In this document: positions 48,412 through 56,747 of the stretch, piece by piece
Layout of the letters: each line of letters opens with the position of its first letter
How positions within the stretch are numbered: position 1 is the stretch's first letter
Translations under genes and position numbers: made by a program
Source of the DNA: Gammaproteobacteria bacterium
GTDB taxonomy: Bacteria > Pseudomonadota > Gammaproteobacteria > Pseudomonadales > Azotimanducaceae
Direction of reading: 5' to 3'
Length of the DNA stretch: 64,000 bases
Assembly: GCA_003247835.1 (NCBI GenBank)
Contig: QJYB01000061.1
Span: forward strand, 62,001 to 126,000
The notes under the pieces: model-generated
Seen by the model: the letters and a program-made list of their open reading frames with translations, nothing else
Told to the model about the DNA's origin: nothing
Databases searched by the model: none

Positions 48412-48416
48412 GAAGT

Positions 48417-50069
48417 CTACAGGCGGACCTGCGCACCCAGGTTGTCCAGGAACCGATGCACGGCGAGCACGTCACCCATGGTGCAGAAGTTGCGCGATGC
48501 GTAAGTCATGACCGCACCTTCCGGCGGTTCACCTTCGAGCACCCGGGCAAAACGCGGCAAGGCGTCCATGAGCACACACAGCACCACCACCGCCTCCGCC
48601 TCCAGCGCGATACCGAGGATCTTCAGCGTTTCCCGCGCATCCTCGAACTGACGTGCCGCCACCGTCGCCTCGAAATCCGGGACGCCAAGCAGCCCGTCGA
48701 CCTCGCGCAGCACCCAGGGCTTGGCCGCCAGGTGCGTTCGAATAGCGTCGTCGGCGAACAGCGCCGTGAGCCTCGCCGCTGCCATCTGCGGGAGGTCGGC
48801 CAGCAGATGCCAGCCGATCCGAAACAGCCGGACGAGGCCGGGCTCCTTCGAGAGCATCTGCTCCACGGCCGTCACCGCGTCTTCACGGTTGTCGAGCCAT
48901 AGATCGTGGCAGGCACCCAGGTTGCAGGTGGCGACCACCAGGTTGGCGGCATCGGCCGATGTCAGGCGGTCGCCACACATGTCCACCCCTTCCATCACCA
49001 GGTTGGACAGGTAGGTGAGCTCGTCCATGCGTCGATCGAACACCTCGGCGCTGGACTGCAACCGTCCGAGGGCGACTCTGAGCCAGTCGGAGTCACGCAC
49101 CTTTGCGTTCTCCGGGCCGGTGAGCAGCGCCACCGGCCGGACCTGGGCGCGGCGGTAGGCGGCAAGCTCCGCTTCCAGGCTGGCGAGCTCTGCCTGCTCC
49201 GTTGCGCTCAGCGTCTTCGACTCTTCAGGATCGCTGACCGACGGAGACTCATCACCATCGGTATCGGCGTTCGCCTCCTCCGCGTAGCTCCGGGAAGCCT
49301 GCAGCTGACTGCGCCGGCGGAAGTACTCCTGGGTCTGCAGGTCGTACGCGGTTTCTGCAGCGAGGGTGTCCACGTCCGCATCCTTGAGCGCCCGCAGGAA
49401 GGCGCCTGCCATGACCGAGGTCACGTAGCCCGCCGTCTCGCGTCCCTCCGCATGTGCATGGCTTGCATCCGCATCCAGCACGCCAGCGGTGTCGTCCTCA
49501 CCGAACAGATTCAGCATCGAGTGCCGGAAGCTCAGTCGACCGAACACGGCTTCACAGAAGTCCGGGTAGTCGCGCCACAGCGCGGTCACCGACGTCTGCA
49601 CCGCATCCCACTCGTCGTCCACCCGCACCCGGACAATGTAGCGGCCGATGGCGAGGGTGTGCTCGTCGAGCAGCCTCGGCGCCAGATCGTAATCCGCCAC
49701 GACCAGCAGCCGCGAGAATACGAGCGCGCAGAAGTCGTCGCCGAGCTCGTAGAGCTTGTCCGCGACGAAACCGGTGCCGAGCCCGTTCCAGAGGTCGAGC
49801 CAGCGGAGCAGTTCGGCCACGGAGAGCTTGTCCGGATCGCCGGGACGGGCACCGGTCCAGAGGGTTTCGTCCAGCAGGTGGACGAGCTGCGTCTGAGAGA
49901 CATGGGCGATCAATGGTCCCGCATCCTCCAGGCCGACGTCGTCCACCAGCGTCTTGAGCGTGTGTGGATCGATGGTCGGGACGAACGACGACAGCGCACG
50001 GCTGCCGCTCATGGATTCGATCAGGCTGCGGGCGGTGTGGTTGGACTTCGGCACGCTGGGGGTAGGCAT
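48417..50069 (-). CDS. Hypothetical protein, possibly DUF6178 family
   Basis: 550-aa uninterrupted ORF, Ala/Leu/Asp-rich helical; LVDDVGLEDAGPLIAHVSQTQLVHLLDETLW...LRWLDLWNGLG. Confidence 0.65.
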   Translation of the reverse strand: MPTPSVPKSNHTARSLIESMSGSRALSSFVPTIDPHTLKTLVDDVGLEDAGPLIAHVSQTQLVHLLDETLWTGARPGDPDKLSVAELLRWLDLWNGLGTGFVADKLYELGDDFCALVFSRLLVVADYDLAPRLLDEHTLAIGRYIVRVRVDDEWDAVQTSVTALWRDYPDFCEAVFGRLSFRHSMLNLFGEDDTAGVLDADASHAHAEGRETAGYVTSVMAGAFLRALKDADVDTLAAETAYDLQTQEYFRRRSQLQASRSYAEEANADTDGDESPSVSDPEESKTLSATEQAELASLEAELAAYRRAQVRPVALLTGPENAKVRDSDWLRVALGRLQSSAEVFDRRMDELTYLSNLVMEGVDMCGDRLTSADAANLVVATCNLGACHDLWLDNREDAVTAVEQMLSKEPGLVRLFRIGWHLLADLPQMAAARLTALFADDAIRTHLAAKPWVLREVDGLLGVPDFEATVAARQFEDARETLKILGIALEAEAVVVLCVLMDALPRFARVLEGEPPEGAVMTYASRNFCTMGDVLAVHRFLDNLGAQVRL

Positions 50070-50231
50070 GATGACGGTCCTCCATTGAGAGCTCGGGCAT
50101 CAGCGGTGCCCGACTCCCCGACGGGCACCATGACGGGGTCGCGCACCTTACGCCTCGGGCCCTGCCGCCACAATGTACAAATTTTCGCCGTGGCGTGAGA
50201 AAATACGGGCACGTTTTCGGGAAGCTGTGTT

Positions 50232-51110
50232 CTGAAGCTCCGATTTCTAACCCTCCTCGGCGTTCTGCTCCCGCTCGTCTGTTCCGCTTCCGAGGTCGAG
50301 CTCGCGTCGGTCCATGCCGCCATCGGCGACCTGACGGACGGCCGACTGCTCTACGAGAAGCATGCCGACCGGGCTGTGCCCATCGCCTCCGTCACCAAGC
50401 TGATGATGGCCATGGTGGTGCTCGACGCCCGTCAGCCGCTCGACGAATGGCTGCCGATTCTCGGCTGGGCGGAGAAAACGGAAAAGAACGGCTACTCGCG
50501 ACTCCGGGTGGACTCGGAAAGCCGCCGCGATCAGCTGCTGAAGATCGCGCTCATGTCCTCGGAGAACCTGGCTTCCCATACTCTTGCTCGACACTACCCG
50601 GGCGGCATTGACGCCTTCGTGGCCGCCATGAACGAGAAGGCCAGATCGCTCGGCATGACGCACTCGGCCTTCGACGACCCCACCGGGCTGTCCATCGGCA
50701 ATCAGGCCTCGGCCGGTGACCTGTGGCGGATGCTGTCCGCCGCCTGGCGCTACGAGCTGATTCGCGCCTTTTCCACCACCTATCAGTACCAGGCGAGCTT
50801 CCGCGGCCCGCGCTACACCCTGGCCTACGGCAACACGAACCCGTTGACCGCCTCGAGCCGCTGGGACGTGCAGCTTTCCAAGACCGGTTATCTCAAGGAA
50901 GCCGGGCGTTGCCTCGTCATGGTCGCCGACGTGGACGGCGACGCCATCGGCATGGTGTTTCTCAACAGCTTCGGCACGAAGACGCCGATCGGCGATGCGG
51001 GCCGCGTCCGGCGCTGGCTGACCACGGGTGACTCGGGGCGGGTAGCGGGCCTGGCCCTCGACTACGAACGGGCCACGGTGCGCGCGCTCTACGGGGACGC
51101 AGACGACTGA
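50232..51110 (+). CDS. pbpG: D-alanyl-D-alanine endopeptidase (PBP7 family), probable non-ATG start
   Basis: SxxK (SVTK), SxN (SEN), KTG (KTGYLKEAG) motifs; in-frame upstream signal peptide LKLRFLTLLGVLLPLVCSASEVELASVHAAIGDLTDGRLLYEKHADRAVPIASVTK. Confidence 0.85.
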   Translation: MKLRFLTLLGVLLPLVCSASEVELASVHAAIGDLTDGRLLYEKHADRAVPIASVTKLMMAMVVLDARQPLDEWLPILGWAEKTEKNGYSRLRVDSESRRDQLLKIALMSSENLASHTLARHYPGGIDAFVAAMNEKARSLGMTHSAFDDPTGLSIGNQASAGDLWRMLSAAWRYELIRAFSTTYQYQASFRGPRYTLAYGNTNPLTASSRWDVQLSKTGYLKEAGRCLVMVADVDGDAIGMVFLNSFGTKTPIGDAGRVRRWLTTGDSGRVAGLALDYERATVRALYGDADD

Positions 51111-51117
51111 CGTCGCG

Positions 51118-51139
51118 GTCTTCGACTTAAGTCGAAGAC
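51118..51139. promoter_or_regulatory. 22-bp perfect palindrome GTCTTCGACTTAAGTCGAAGAC
   Basis: Exact self-complement, between pbpG stop and the transporter start. Confidence 0.6.
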
Positions 51140-51140
51140 G

Positions 51141-51154
51141 CCGACTGAAGTCGG
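51141..51154. promoter_or_regulatory. Adjacent inverted repeat CCGACT-GA-AGTCGG
   Basis: 6-bp arms, 2-nt centre; shares the CGACTnAAGTCG core with the neighbouring 22-bp palindrome. Confidence 0.45.
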
Positions 51155-51201
51155 AGGTCGACTGTTATAGTCTGACCGCCGGGTCGGGCAGGAGGGGAGC
51201 C

Positions 51202-52572
51202 ATGCCGTATCTCGTGATCGTCAATCTCGCCGTTTTCTTCGGCGTCATGGTCGTGCTGTTCCGTCTCAGAAAGCCGGGGGTGGCGCTGTCACGGCAGATC
51301 CTGGCCGGTCTGGTGGCCGGTGCGATCTACGGATTCGCACTGCAGATCCTCTACACCGGCAACGCCGCCGTGGTCGCTGGCACCCTCGAGTGGACCAACG
51401 TCATCGGCTCGATCTACGTGAGCCTGCTGAAGATGATCGTCATGCCACTCGTGCTGGTGATGATGATCGCCGCAGTGGTCCGCATGCGTGACGTCGCGGC
51501 GCTCGGACGCATCGGCGGCAGCGTCATCGGCATCCTCATCGGCACCACCATGATCGCCGCGCTCGTCGGCATCCTCGTCGCGAGCGCCTTCGGCCTCAGC
51601 GCCGAAGGACTGACGGAAGGCGCCCGGGAGCTGGAGCGGGCGGAGGTGCTCAACCAGCGCTTCGAGAGCCTATCCGACCTCTCGCTCGCCGACATGCTGG
51701 TGCGCTTCGTGCCTGCGAACGTCTTCCAGGATCTGACCGGCGCGCGGGACACCTCCATCATCGCGGTGGTGATCTTCGGCATTCTGTTCGGCATCGCGGC
51801 CCTGGCCGTCGGCCGGGACAACCCGGCCCGCGGGGAAGCCATCGTCTCCTTCGTGGAGACCACTCAGGCCGTCGTCATGAAGCTCGTGCACATGATCATG
51901 GCGCTCACCCCCTACGGCATCCTGGCCCTGATCACCAAGGTGGTGGCGGGCTCCAACGCCGCGGACATTCTCAGCCTGCTCACCTTCATCATCGCCTCCT
52001 ATCTGGCCATCGCCATCATGTTCGGTGTGCACGCGGGCCTGCTTGCCATGACCGGGACGAACGTCCTCGATTACTTCCGCCGGGTGTGGCCCGTGCTGAC
52101 CTTTGCCTTCACGTCGAGAAGCTCCGCCGCCACCATCCCGCTGAACGTGGAAACCCAGGTGGAGGAGCTGGGCGTGAAGAGCTCCGTCGCCAACCTCTCG
52201 GCAACCTTCGGGGCGACCATCGGTCAGAACGGCTGTGCCGGTATCTATCCCGCCATGCTGGCGGTGATGGTCGCGCCCACCATGGGCGTGGACCCCATGA
52301 GCCCCTCCTTCATTGCGGCCCTGGTGCTCATCGTCGCCATCTCCAGCTTCGGCATTGCCGGTGTCGGCGGCGGTGCCACGTTCGCTGCACTGGTGGTGCT
52401 GCCTGCCATGGGTTTTCCGGTGACCATCGCCGCACTGCTCATCTCCATCGAGCCGCTCATCGACATGGCCCGCACCGCGCTCAACGTGAATGGCGCCATG
52501 ACGGCGGGTGTGATCACCAACCGTCTGCTCGGTCAGGCCTCCGGTGAGGCGCCCGCCGCGCAAACCGGATGA
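51202..52572 (+). CDS. tcyP: Dicarboxylate/amino acid:cation symporter (DAACS family, TcyP-like)
   Basis: VIGSIYVSLLKMIVMPLVLVMMIAAVVRM; FTSRSSAATIPLNVETQVEELGV; GATIGQNGCAGIYPAMLAVMVAPTMG. Confidence 0.85.
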   Translation: MPYLVIVNLAVFFGVMVVLFRLRKPGVALSRQILAGLVAGAIYGFALQILYTGNAAVVAGTLEWTNVIGSIYVSLLKMIVMPLVLVMMIAAVVRMRDVAALGRIGGSVIGILIGTTMIAALVGILVASAFGLSAEGLTEGARELERAEVLNQRFESLSDLSLADMLVRFVPANVFQDLTGARDTSIIAVVIFGILFGIAALAVGRDNPARGEAIVSFVETTQAVVMKLVHMIMALTPYGILALITKVVAGSNAADILSLLTFIIASYLAIAIMFGVHAGLLAMTGTNVLDYFRRVWPVLTFAFTSRSSAATIPLNVETQVEELGVKSSVANLSATFGATIGQNGCAGIYPAMLAVMVAPTMGVDPMSPSFIAALVLIVAISSFGIAGVGGGATFAALVVLPAMGFPVTIAALLISIEPLIDMARTALNVNGAMTAGVITNRLLGQASGEAPAAQTG

Positions 52573-53306
52573 AACGTCTGTCAGGTGCCATCATCGGCCT
52601 GGTGGCGATGGCCAGCGGCGTTGTCTATGTGGCCGGACTGCCGCTGTTCCGCGCAGCACCTTCCGACGCGGCACAGGTGGTGCTGCTGCACGGTCTCGGG
52701 CGCTCCGAGACATCCATGCTGATCCTCGAAAATGCGCTGGCAGGGGCAGGTTTCGAGGTGCACAACATCGGTTATCCATCGCAGGAAGAGTCACCGGACG
52801 CGCTGGTGGTGCGGATCACTGCAGCCATCGACGACTGCTGCGCCGACAACGGCCGCACGCTGCACCTGGTCGGCCACTCCCTGGGCGGGCTGCTGATCCG
52901 TGCCTATCTGGCGTCACATCATCCCGCCAACCTGGGTCGCGTCGTGCTCATCGGCACGCCCAACCACGGCAGCGAGCTGGCCGATCTGGACGCCGGGCTG
53001 CCGGCCACCCTGCTGGAGATGGCGGGACCTACGGCAGGGATGCTTGGTACCGGGCCGGACGACTTTCCCGCCTCCCTGCCGCCGCCCGACTACCCGGTAG
53101 GTGTCATTGCCGGAACCCGGGATGCCGTGGTCACCAACCAGTGGCTGCCACTGCCGAACGACAGCATGGTGTCCACTGCCAGCACGAGACTCGACGGCAT
53201 GACGGATTTCGTGACATTTCCGGTCACCCACTGGGGCCTGCGCAACGACGGTGACGTGGCTCGGGCCGCCATTACCTTCCTGAAGGAAGGTTCGTTCCCC
53301 CGCTGA
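52569..53306 (+). CDS. Alpha/beta hydrolase (lipase-like), exported
   Basis: VVLLHGLGRSETSMLILENAL; LHLVGHSLGGLLIRAYLASHHPANLGRVVLIGTPNHGSELAD. Confidence 0.9.
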   Translation: MKRLSGAIIGLVAMASGVVYVAGLPLFRAAPSDAAQVVLLHGLGRSETSMLILENALAGAGFEVHNIGYPSQEESPDALVVRITAAIDDCCADNGRTLHLVGHSLGGLLIRAYLASHHPANLGRVVLIGTPNHGSELADLDAGLPATLLEMAGPTAGMLGTGPDDFPASLPPPDYPVGVIAGTRDAVVTNQWLPLPNDSMVSTASTRLDGMTDFVTFPVTHWGLRNDGDVARAAITFLKEGSFPR

Positions 53307-53742
53307 TCGACCGTTCGAGCGCCACGGCGAGCCCATCGAGCATCGCCGACCAGGCCTGCCTGGCGCCGTCGACATACTCGGCCCATTCGGGCTGCAGCTG
53401 AGTGGTCAGGGTGACCTCGCAGCCGTCACCCGAGCCCTCGAACGTCAGCGTGACGACGTCCTGCTCGGCGGCAACAGCCGGGACCCCATAAGAAAAGACC
53501 AGCCGGTTGGGTCGCGCGATCTCGAGATAGCGTCCGTGGTGCTCCACGTCGCCTTCCGGTCGCCGGTCCGTCATGACGAATACCCCATCGGTACGCGCAT
53601 CGACGTCGCAGCGAACGAGCGGAGCGGCGGAGGTCGTAAAGATGAAACGGCGCAGCACTTCCCGATCGAGCCACCCGTCGAAGACCGCGGCCGGTGGCTG
53701 CGCAAAGCGTCGGCTTACCCGCACCGTCAGATCATCTTTCAT
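53272..53742 (-). CDS. SRPBCC / AHSA1-like protein
   Basis: LTVRVSRRFAQPPAAVFDGWLDREVLRRFIF...GRYLEIARPNRLVFSYG. Confidence 0.88.
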   Translation of the reverse strand: MKDDLTVRVSRRFAQPPAAVFDGWLDREVLRRFIFTTSAAPLVRCDVDARTDGVFVMTDRRPEGDVEHHGRYLEIARPNRLVFSYGVPAVAAEQDVVTLTFEGSGDGCEVTLTTQLQPEWAEYVDGARQAWSAMLDGLAVALERSISGGTNLPSGR

Positions 53743-53825
53743 CGAGCCTCTCCGATTGAGCCCCTCGCGACGAACACCGCAAGATTCGTCAGGCAGGTTC
53801 GTCCGCTATCCGCAATACTCCACGC

Positions 53826-54722
53826 ATGCACCCGGAAAACCAACCGCAGGCATCGACATCCGACCACAACGCGCGGCAGGCTTACGCCGCGCGCATCGAG
53901 CGGGTAGTGGACTACGTCAATGCGAATCTCGATGGCGACCTGTCGCTGGCGACGCTTGCCCGGATCGCGAACGTGTCGCCCTTCCACTTCCACCGCCAGT
54001 TCCGAGCGTGCACGGGCATGCCGGTGGCTAGGTTTATCCGCCTGCTGCGGCTGCGCCGCGCCGCGCTGCTGCTCGCGTTCAACCCGACCCGCTCGATTAC
54101 CGACATCGCGCTGGCGTCCGGCTTCGACAATCCGCAGTCGTTCAGCCGCGCGTTCAGACAGATGCACGGTCTGTCACCGGCCGGCTTCCGCCGCTCACCC
54201 CGCTGGGCGAGCGCCGAGCTCGTGCCCGCCATGGCCGCCCTGCAGGAGACCCAAATGAACACCGAAGTAGAGATCGTCGACTTCCCCACCACCCGTGTGG
54301 CCGCAGTGCCTTATCAGGGACCACCGGAACAGGAGCTGACCGCCGTCATGCGGCTCGTCGCCTGGCGTCGCGAGAACGGCGTGCCGCCCGATCGCGGCAT
54401 GACGCTCGGCATTCACTACAACGATCCCCTGTCGACCCCGGCCCATGAGTACCGGATCGACGTCTGCGTGAGCTACGACGGTGAGATCGGTCCCAATCCG
54501 CACGGCGTCGTGTCCGGGGAGATTCCCGGCGGACGCTGCGCACGGATCCGCCACCTCGGCACCCGGGAGTACATCGCCGAGGCCGACTGGATCTACCGAG
54601 ACTGGCTGCCCGGAAGCGGCGAGGTGCTGCGCGACTTTCCGCCGTTCTTCCACTACGTGAACGTGGGGCCTGACGTGCGGGAGGATGACATGATCACCGA
54701 CGTCTATCTGCCACTGGTCTGA
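53826..54722 (+). CDS. AraC family transcriptional regulator with GyrI-like effector domain
   Basis: AraC HTH: DYVNANLDGDLSLATLARIANVSPFHFHRQFRACTGMPVARFIRLLRLRRA...DIALASGFDNPQSFSRAFRQ; C-terminal VDFPTTRVAAVPYQGPPEQ. Confidence 0.92.
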   Translation: MHPENQPQASTSDHNARQAYAARIERVVDYVNANLDGDLSLATLARIANVSPFHFHRQFRACTGMPVARFIRLLRLRRAALLLAFNPTRSITDIALASGFDNPQSFSRAFRQMHGLSPAGFRRSPRWASAELVPAMAALQETQMNTEVEIVDFPTTRVAAVPYQGPPEQELTAVMRLVAWRRENGVPPDRGMTLGIHYNDPLSTPAHEYRIDVCVSYDGEIGPNPHGVVSGEIPGGRCARIRHLGTREYIAEADWIYRDWLPGSGEVLRDFPPFFHYVNVGPDVREDDMITDVYLPLV

Positions 54723-54882
54723 ACCGGTCCGGGCAGCCGCCACGCGCGGCGCGTTCGCCCGTGCCTGGGACTACGTGTGCAGGCATTCCCTCCCAGGAGA
54801 CACACCGGCGTCGCCTCAACGACGACTACGATTGTCCAGACGACGAATCCTGGGAGCCAGGTCTGTGATTCGAGCAAACCGA

Positions 54883-54912
54883 TCCTGGCGGCGGCCTGGG
54901 CCGCCGCCAGGA
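54883..54912 (-). terminator. Strong 13-bp GC-rich hairpin downstream of tautomerase
   Basis: TCCTGGCGGCGGC-CTGG-GCCGCCGCCAGGA, perfect stem; 11 bp past the minus-strand stop at 54924. Confidence 0.6.
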
Positions 54913-54923
54913 CGCACGTCCCG

Positions 54924-55148
54924 TCAAGCGGCCTTGCCGTGCTGCATCTGGTGGACGTCGACCGCCGTCAGCGCGCGTCCACCGATGCCCCAGTCACCTT
55001 CCTTGACGTCCTCGATCAGCACGAAGGTAACGCCGCGTAGGTTTTCTCCTTCGACCTCAACCATGGTGTCCGTGAGTTTACGGATGAGCTCCTTCTTCTG
55101 CTCGGGCGTAAAGACGTTCTCGATCAGCTTGACCGTGATGAGTGGCAT
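54924..55148 (-). CDS. Tautomerase family protein (4-oxalocrotonate tautomerase-like)
   Basis: MPLITVKLIENVFTPEQKKELIRKLTDTMVEVEGENLRGVTFVLIEDVKEGDWGIGG; catalytic Pro after Met. Confidence 0.93.
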   Translation of the reverse strand: MPLITVKLIENVFTPEQKKELIRKLTDTMVEVEGENLRGVTFVLIEDVKEGDWGIGGRALTAVDVHQMQHGKAA

Positions 55149-55176
55149 GATGTTTCTCCTGTGGATTTGCCGTTAC

Positions 55177-55194
55177 CGCATCAGTATTGATGCG
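55177..55194. promoter_or_regulatory. Inverted repeat CGCATCA-GTAT-TGATGCG in divergent intergenic region
   Basis: Perfect 7-bp arms, 4-nt centre, between tautomerase (-) and HxlR (+). Confidence 0.45.
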
Positions 55195-55242
55195 ACGGAT
55201 CAACGGTAGTCCGCGTTGCTTTCCTTTTCTGCTCCGCCAGGA

Positions 55243-55279
55243 GTAGTATCACGCTACGGAATCCGTAGCGTCTCGCTAC
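55243..55279. promoter_or_regulatory. Four phased half-sites GTAG-N7-CTAC-N7-GTAG-N7-CTAC
   Basis: Half-site starts at 55243, 55254, 55265 and 55276, exactly 11 bp apart, directly upstream of the HxlR gene. Confidence 0.55.
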
Positions 55280-55303
55280 GTGCTCGATAGTGAGGAGTGC
55301 ACC

Positions 55304-55987
55304 GTGGAATACAGGCAGTTCTGTCCGGTTTCCAAGGCTTCCGAAATCCTGGGAGAACGGTGGACGTTTCTGATCGTTCGCGAGCTGCTGATGGGTGCTC
55401 ACAGGTTCAACGAGCTGCAGCGTGGTCTGGCGTCCATATCACCAACGGTCCTGACCAGGCGGCTGAATGAGCTCACCTCCGACGGGCTGGTGATGAGGAA
55501 ACGAATCCCCGGCCAACGAGTTTATGAGTATCACCTGACCCTAGCCGGTAGGGATCTCGAGCCCGTGATTCGGGCGCTCGCTGGCTGGGGGATGAAGTGG
55601 GCACGTGGACGGATGACAGATGCCGATCTGGATGTCGAGCTGCTGATGCTCTACCTCGAACGCAGCATTCACCCGGACAGGCTGATCGGCGATGAAACCA
55701 TCGTCTGTTTCAGCTTCACGGATCTCGCGCAGCTGAACCGGTGGTGGCTGATCGTCCGGGGTCAGAGTGTCGAGGTCTGTCTGGACGACCCGGGCAAGGA
55801 AGTCGACGTGCGTTTCGACGTCGATCTTCGAACCATGGTCGAGATCTGGATGGGCGACCTTTCCTATCGCGCGGCCATACGGACCGGCAGGCTTAAGCTC
55901 TGGGGACCTTCTGCTCTGACGAGGAGCGTCACCGATTGGATGTCGAACAGCGCCTTGGCAGACGCGCCTTCGGCGGCAGGGATCTGA
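55304..55987 (+). CDS. HxlR family transcriptional regulator
   Basis: FCPVSKASEILGERWTFLIVRELLMGAHRFNELQRGLASISPTVLTRRLNELTSDGLVMRK; GTG start with GAGGAG RBS. Confidence 0.9.
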   Translation: MEYRQFCPVSKASEILGERWTFLIVRELLMGAHRFNELQRGLASISPTVLTRRLNELTSDGLVMRKRIPGQRVYEYHLTLAGRDLEPVIRALAGWGMKWARGRMTDADLDVELLMLYLERSIHPDRLIGDETIVCFSFTDLAQLNRWWLIVRGQSVEVCLDDPGKEVDVRFDVDLRTMVEIWMGDLSYRAAIRTGRLKLWGPSALTRSVTDWMSNSALADAPSAAGI

Positions 55988-56158
55988 CGTCCCGTTCGTT
56001 CAGAAGCCTGGTGTGCTCGCCCACAGCACGCAGGTCGCGCGCAGATTGTCGAAAGGCCTTGACGTCGATAGCGACTCGTCGGACATTCACCACCCGAGAC
56101 CCGACAGCCGGTTTCCAGCCCCCCGATCCGATGCCTTTGTCAGGTCCCGGTCGAAATC

Positions 56159-56232
56159 GCGGGTGTAGTTCAATGGTAGAACCTCAGCTTCCCAAGCTGA
56201 TGACGTGGGTTCGATTCCCATCACCCGCTCCA
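56159..56232 (+). tRNA. tRNA-Gly (anticodon CCC), CCA encoded
   Basis: Acceptor GCGGGTG/CACCCGC; anticodon stem TCAGC/GCTGA with loop TTCCCAA; T-loop GGTTCGATTCC; 3' TCCA. Confidence 0.95.
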
Positions 56233-56259
56233 CTGATCAATCCCCGCGGGAGGAGACCC

Positions 56260-56709
56260 ATGCGTTCTCTTTTTGCCGTGCTGCTCGTCATCATGCCCCT
56301 GCTGTTTGCGGCGTCGCCTGTCAGGGCAGCCGACGGCTACGATCCGGTCAGTACCGGCACCACCGAGCTCTACGGTGACGATGTCGTGATCAAGGTGCTC
56401 GTCGAGGCCGCCAACCTCGGCAGCAGTGACGTGGAGGTGGGCGAGATCACCTTCGCGCCCGGCTCGAAGAGCAGTGGCCACCGGCACGGGTCCATCGAGA
56501 TCTTCTACGTCGTCGACGGCACGCTGGACCACATCGTCAACGGTGAAAGCCACCCGCTGTCACCCGGTATGGTCGGCATGGTCCACCCGAGCGATACCGT
56601 CACCCACGAGGTGATTGGCGACGAGCCGGTCCGGGCCGTGGTGATCTGGGCACCCGGTGGGGAAGTCGACCGGTTGCGGCAGGTCTTTCCCGAGCGTCCC
56701 GTCGAATGA
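56260..56709 (+). CDS. Exported cupin domain protein
   Basis: Signal peptide; GEITFAPGSKSSGHRHGSIEIFYVVDGTLDHIVNGESHPLSPGMVGMVHPSDTVTHEV. Confidence 0.88.
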   Translation: MRSLFAVLLVIMPLLFAASPVRAADGYDPVSTGTTELYGDDVVIKVLVEAANLGSSDVEVGEITFAPGSKSSGHRHGSIEIFYVVDGTLDHIVNGESHPLSPGMVGMVHPSDTVTHEVIGDEPVRAVVIWAPGGEVDRLRQVFPERPVE

Positions 56710-56747
56710 CCGGTATCCGCGCACCCCACCGTAGTGCGCTGCGGGCA

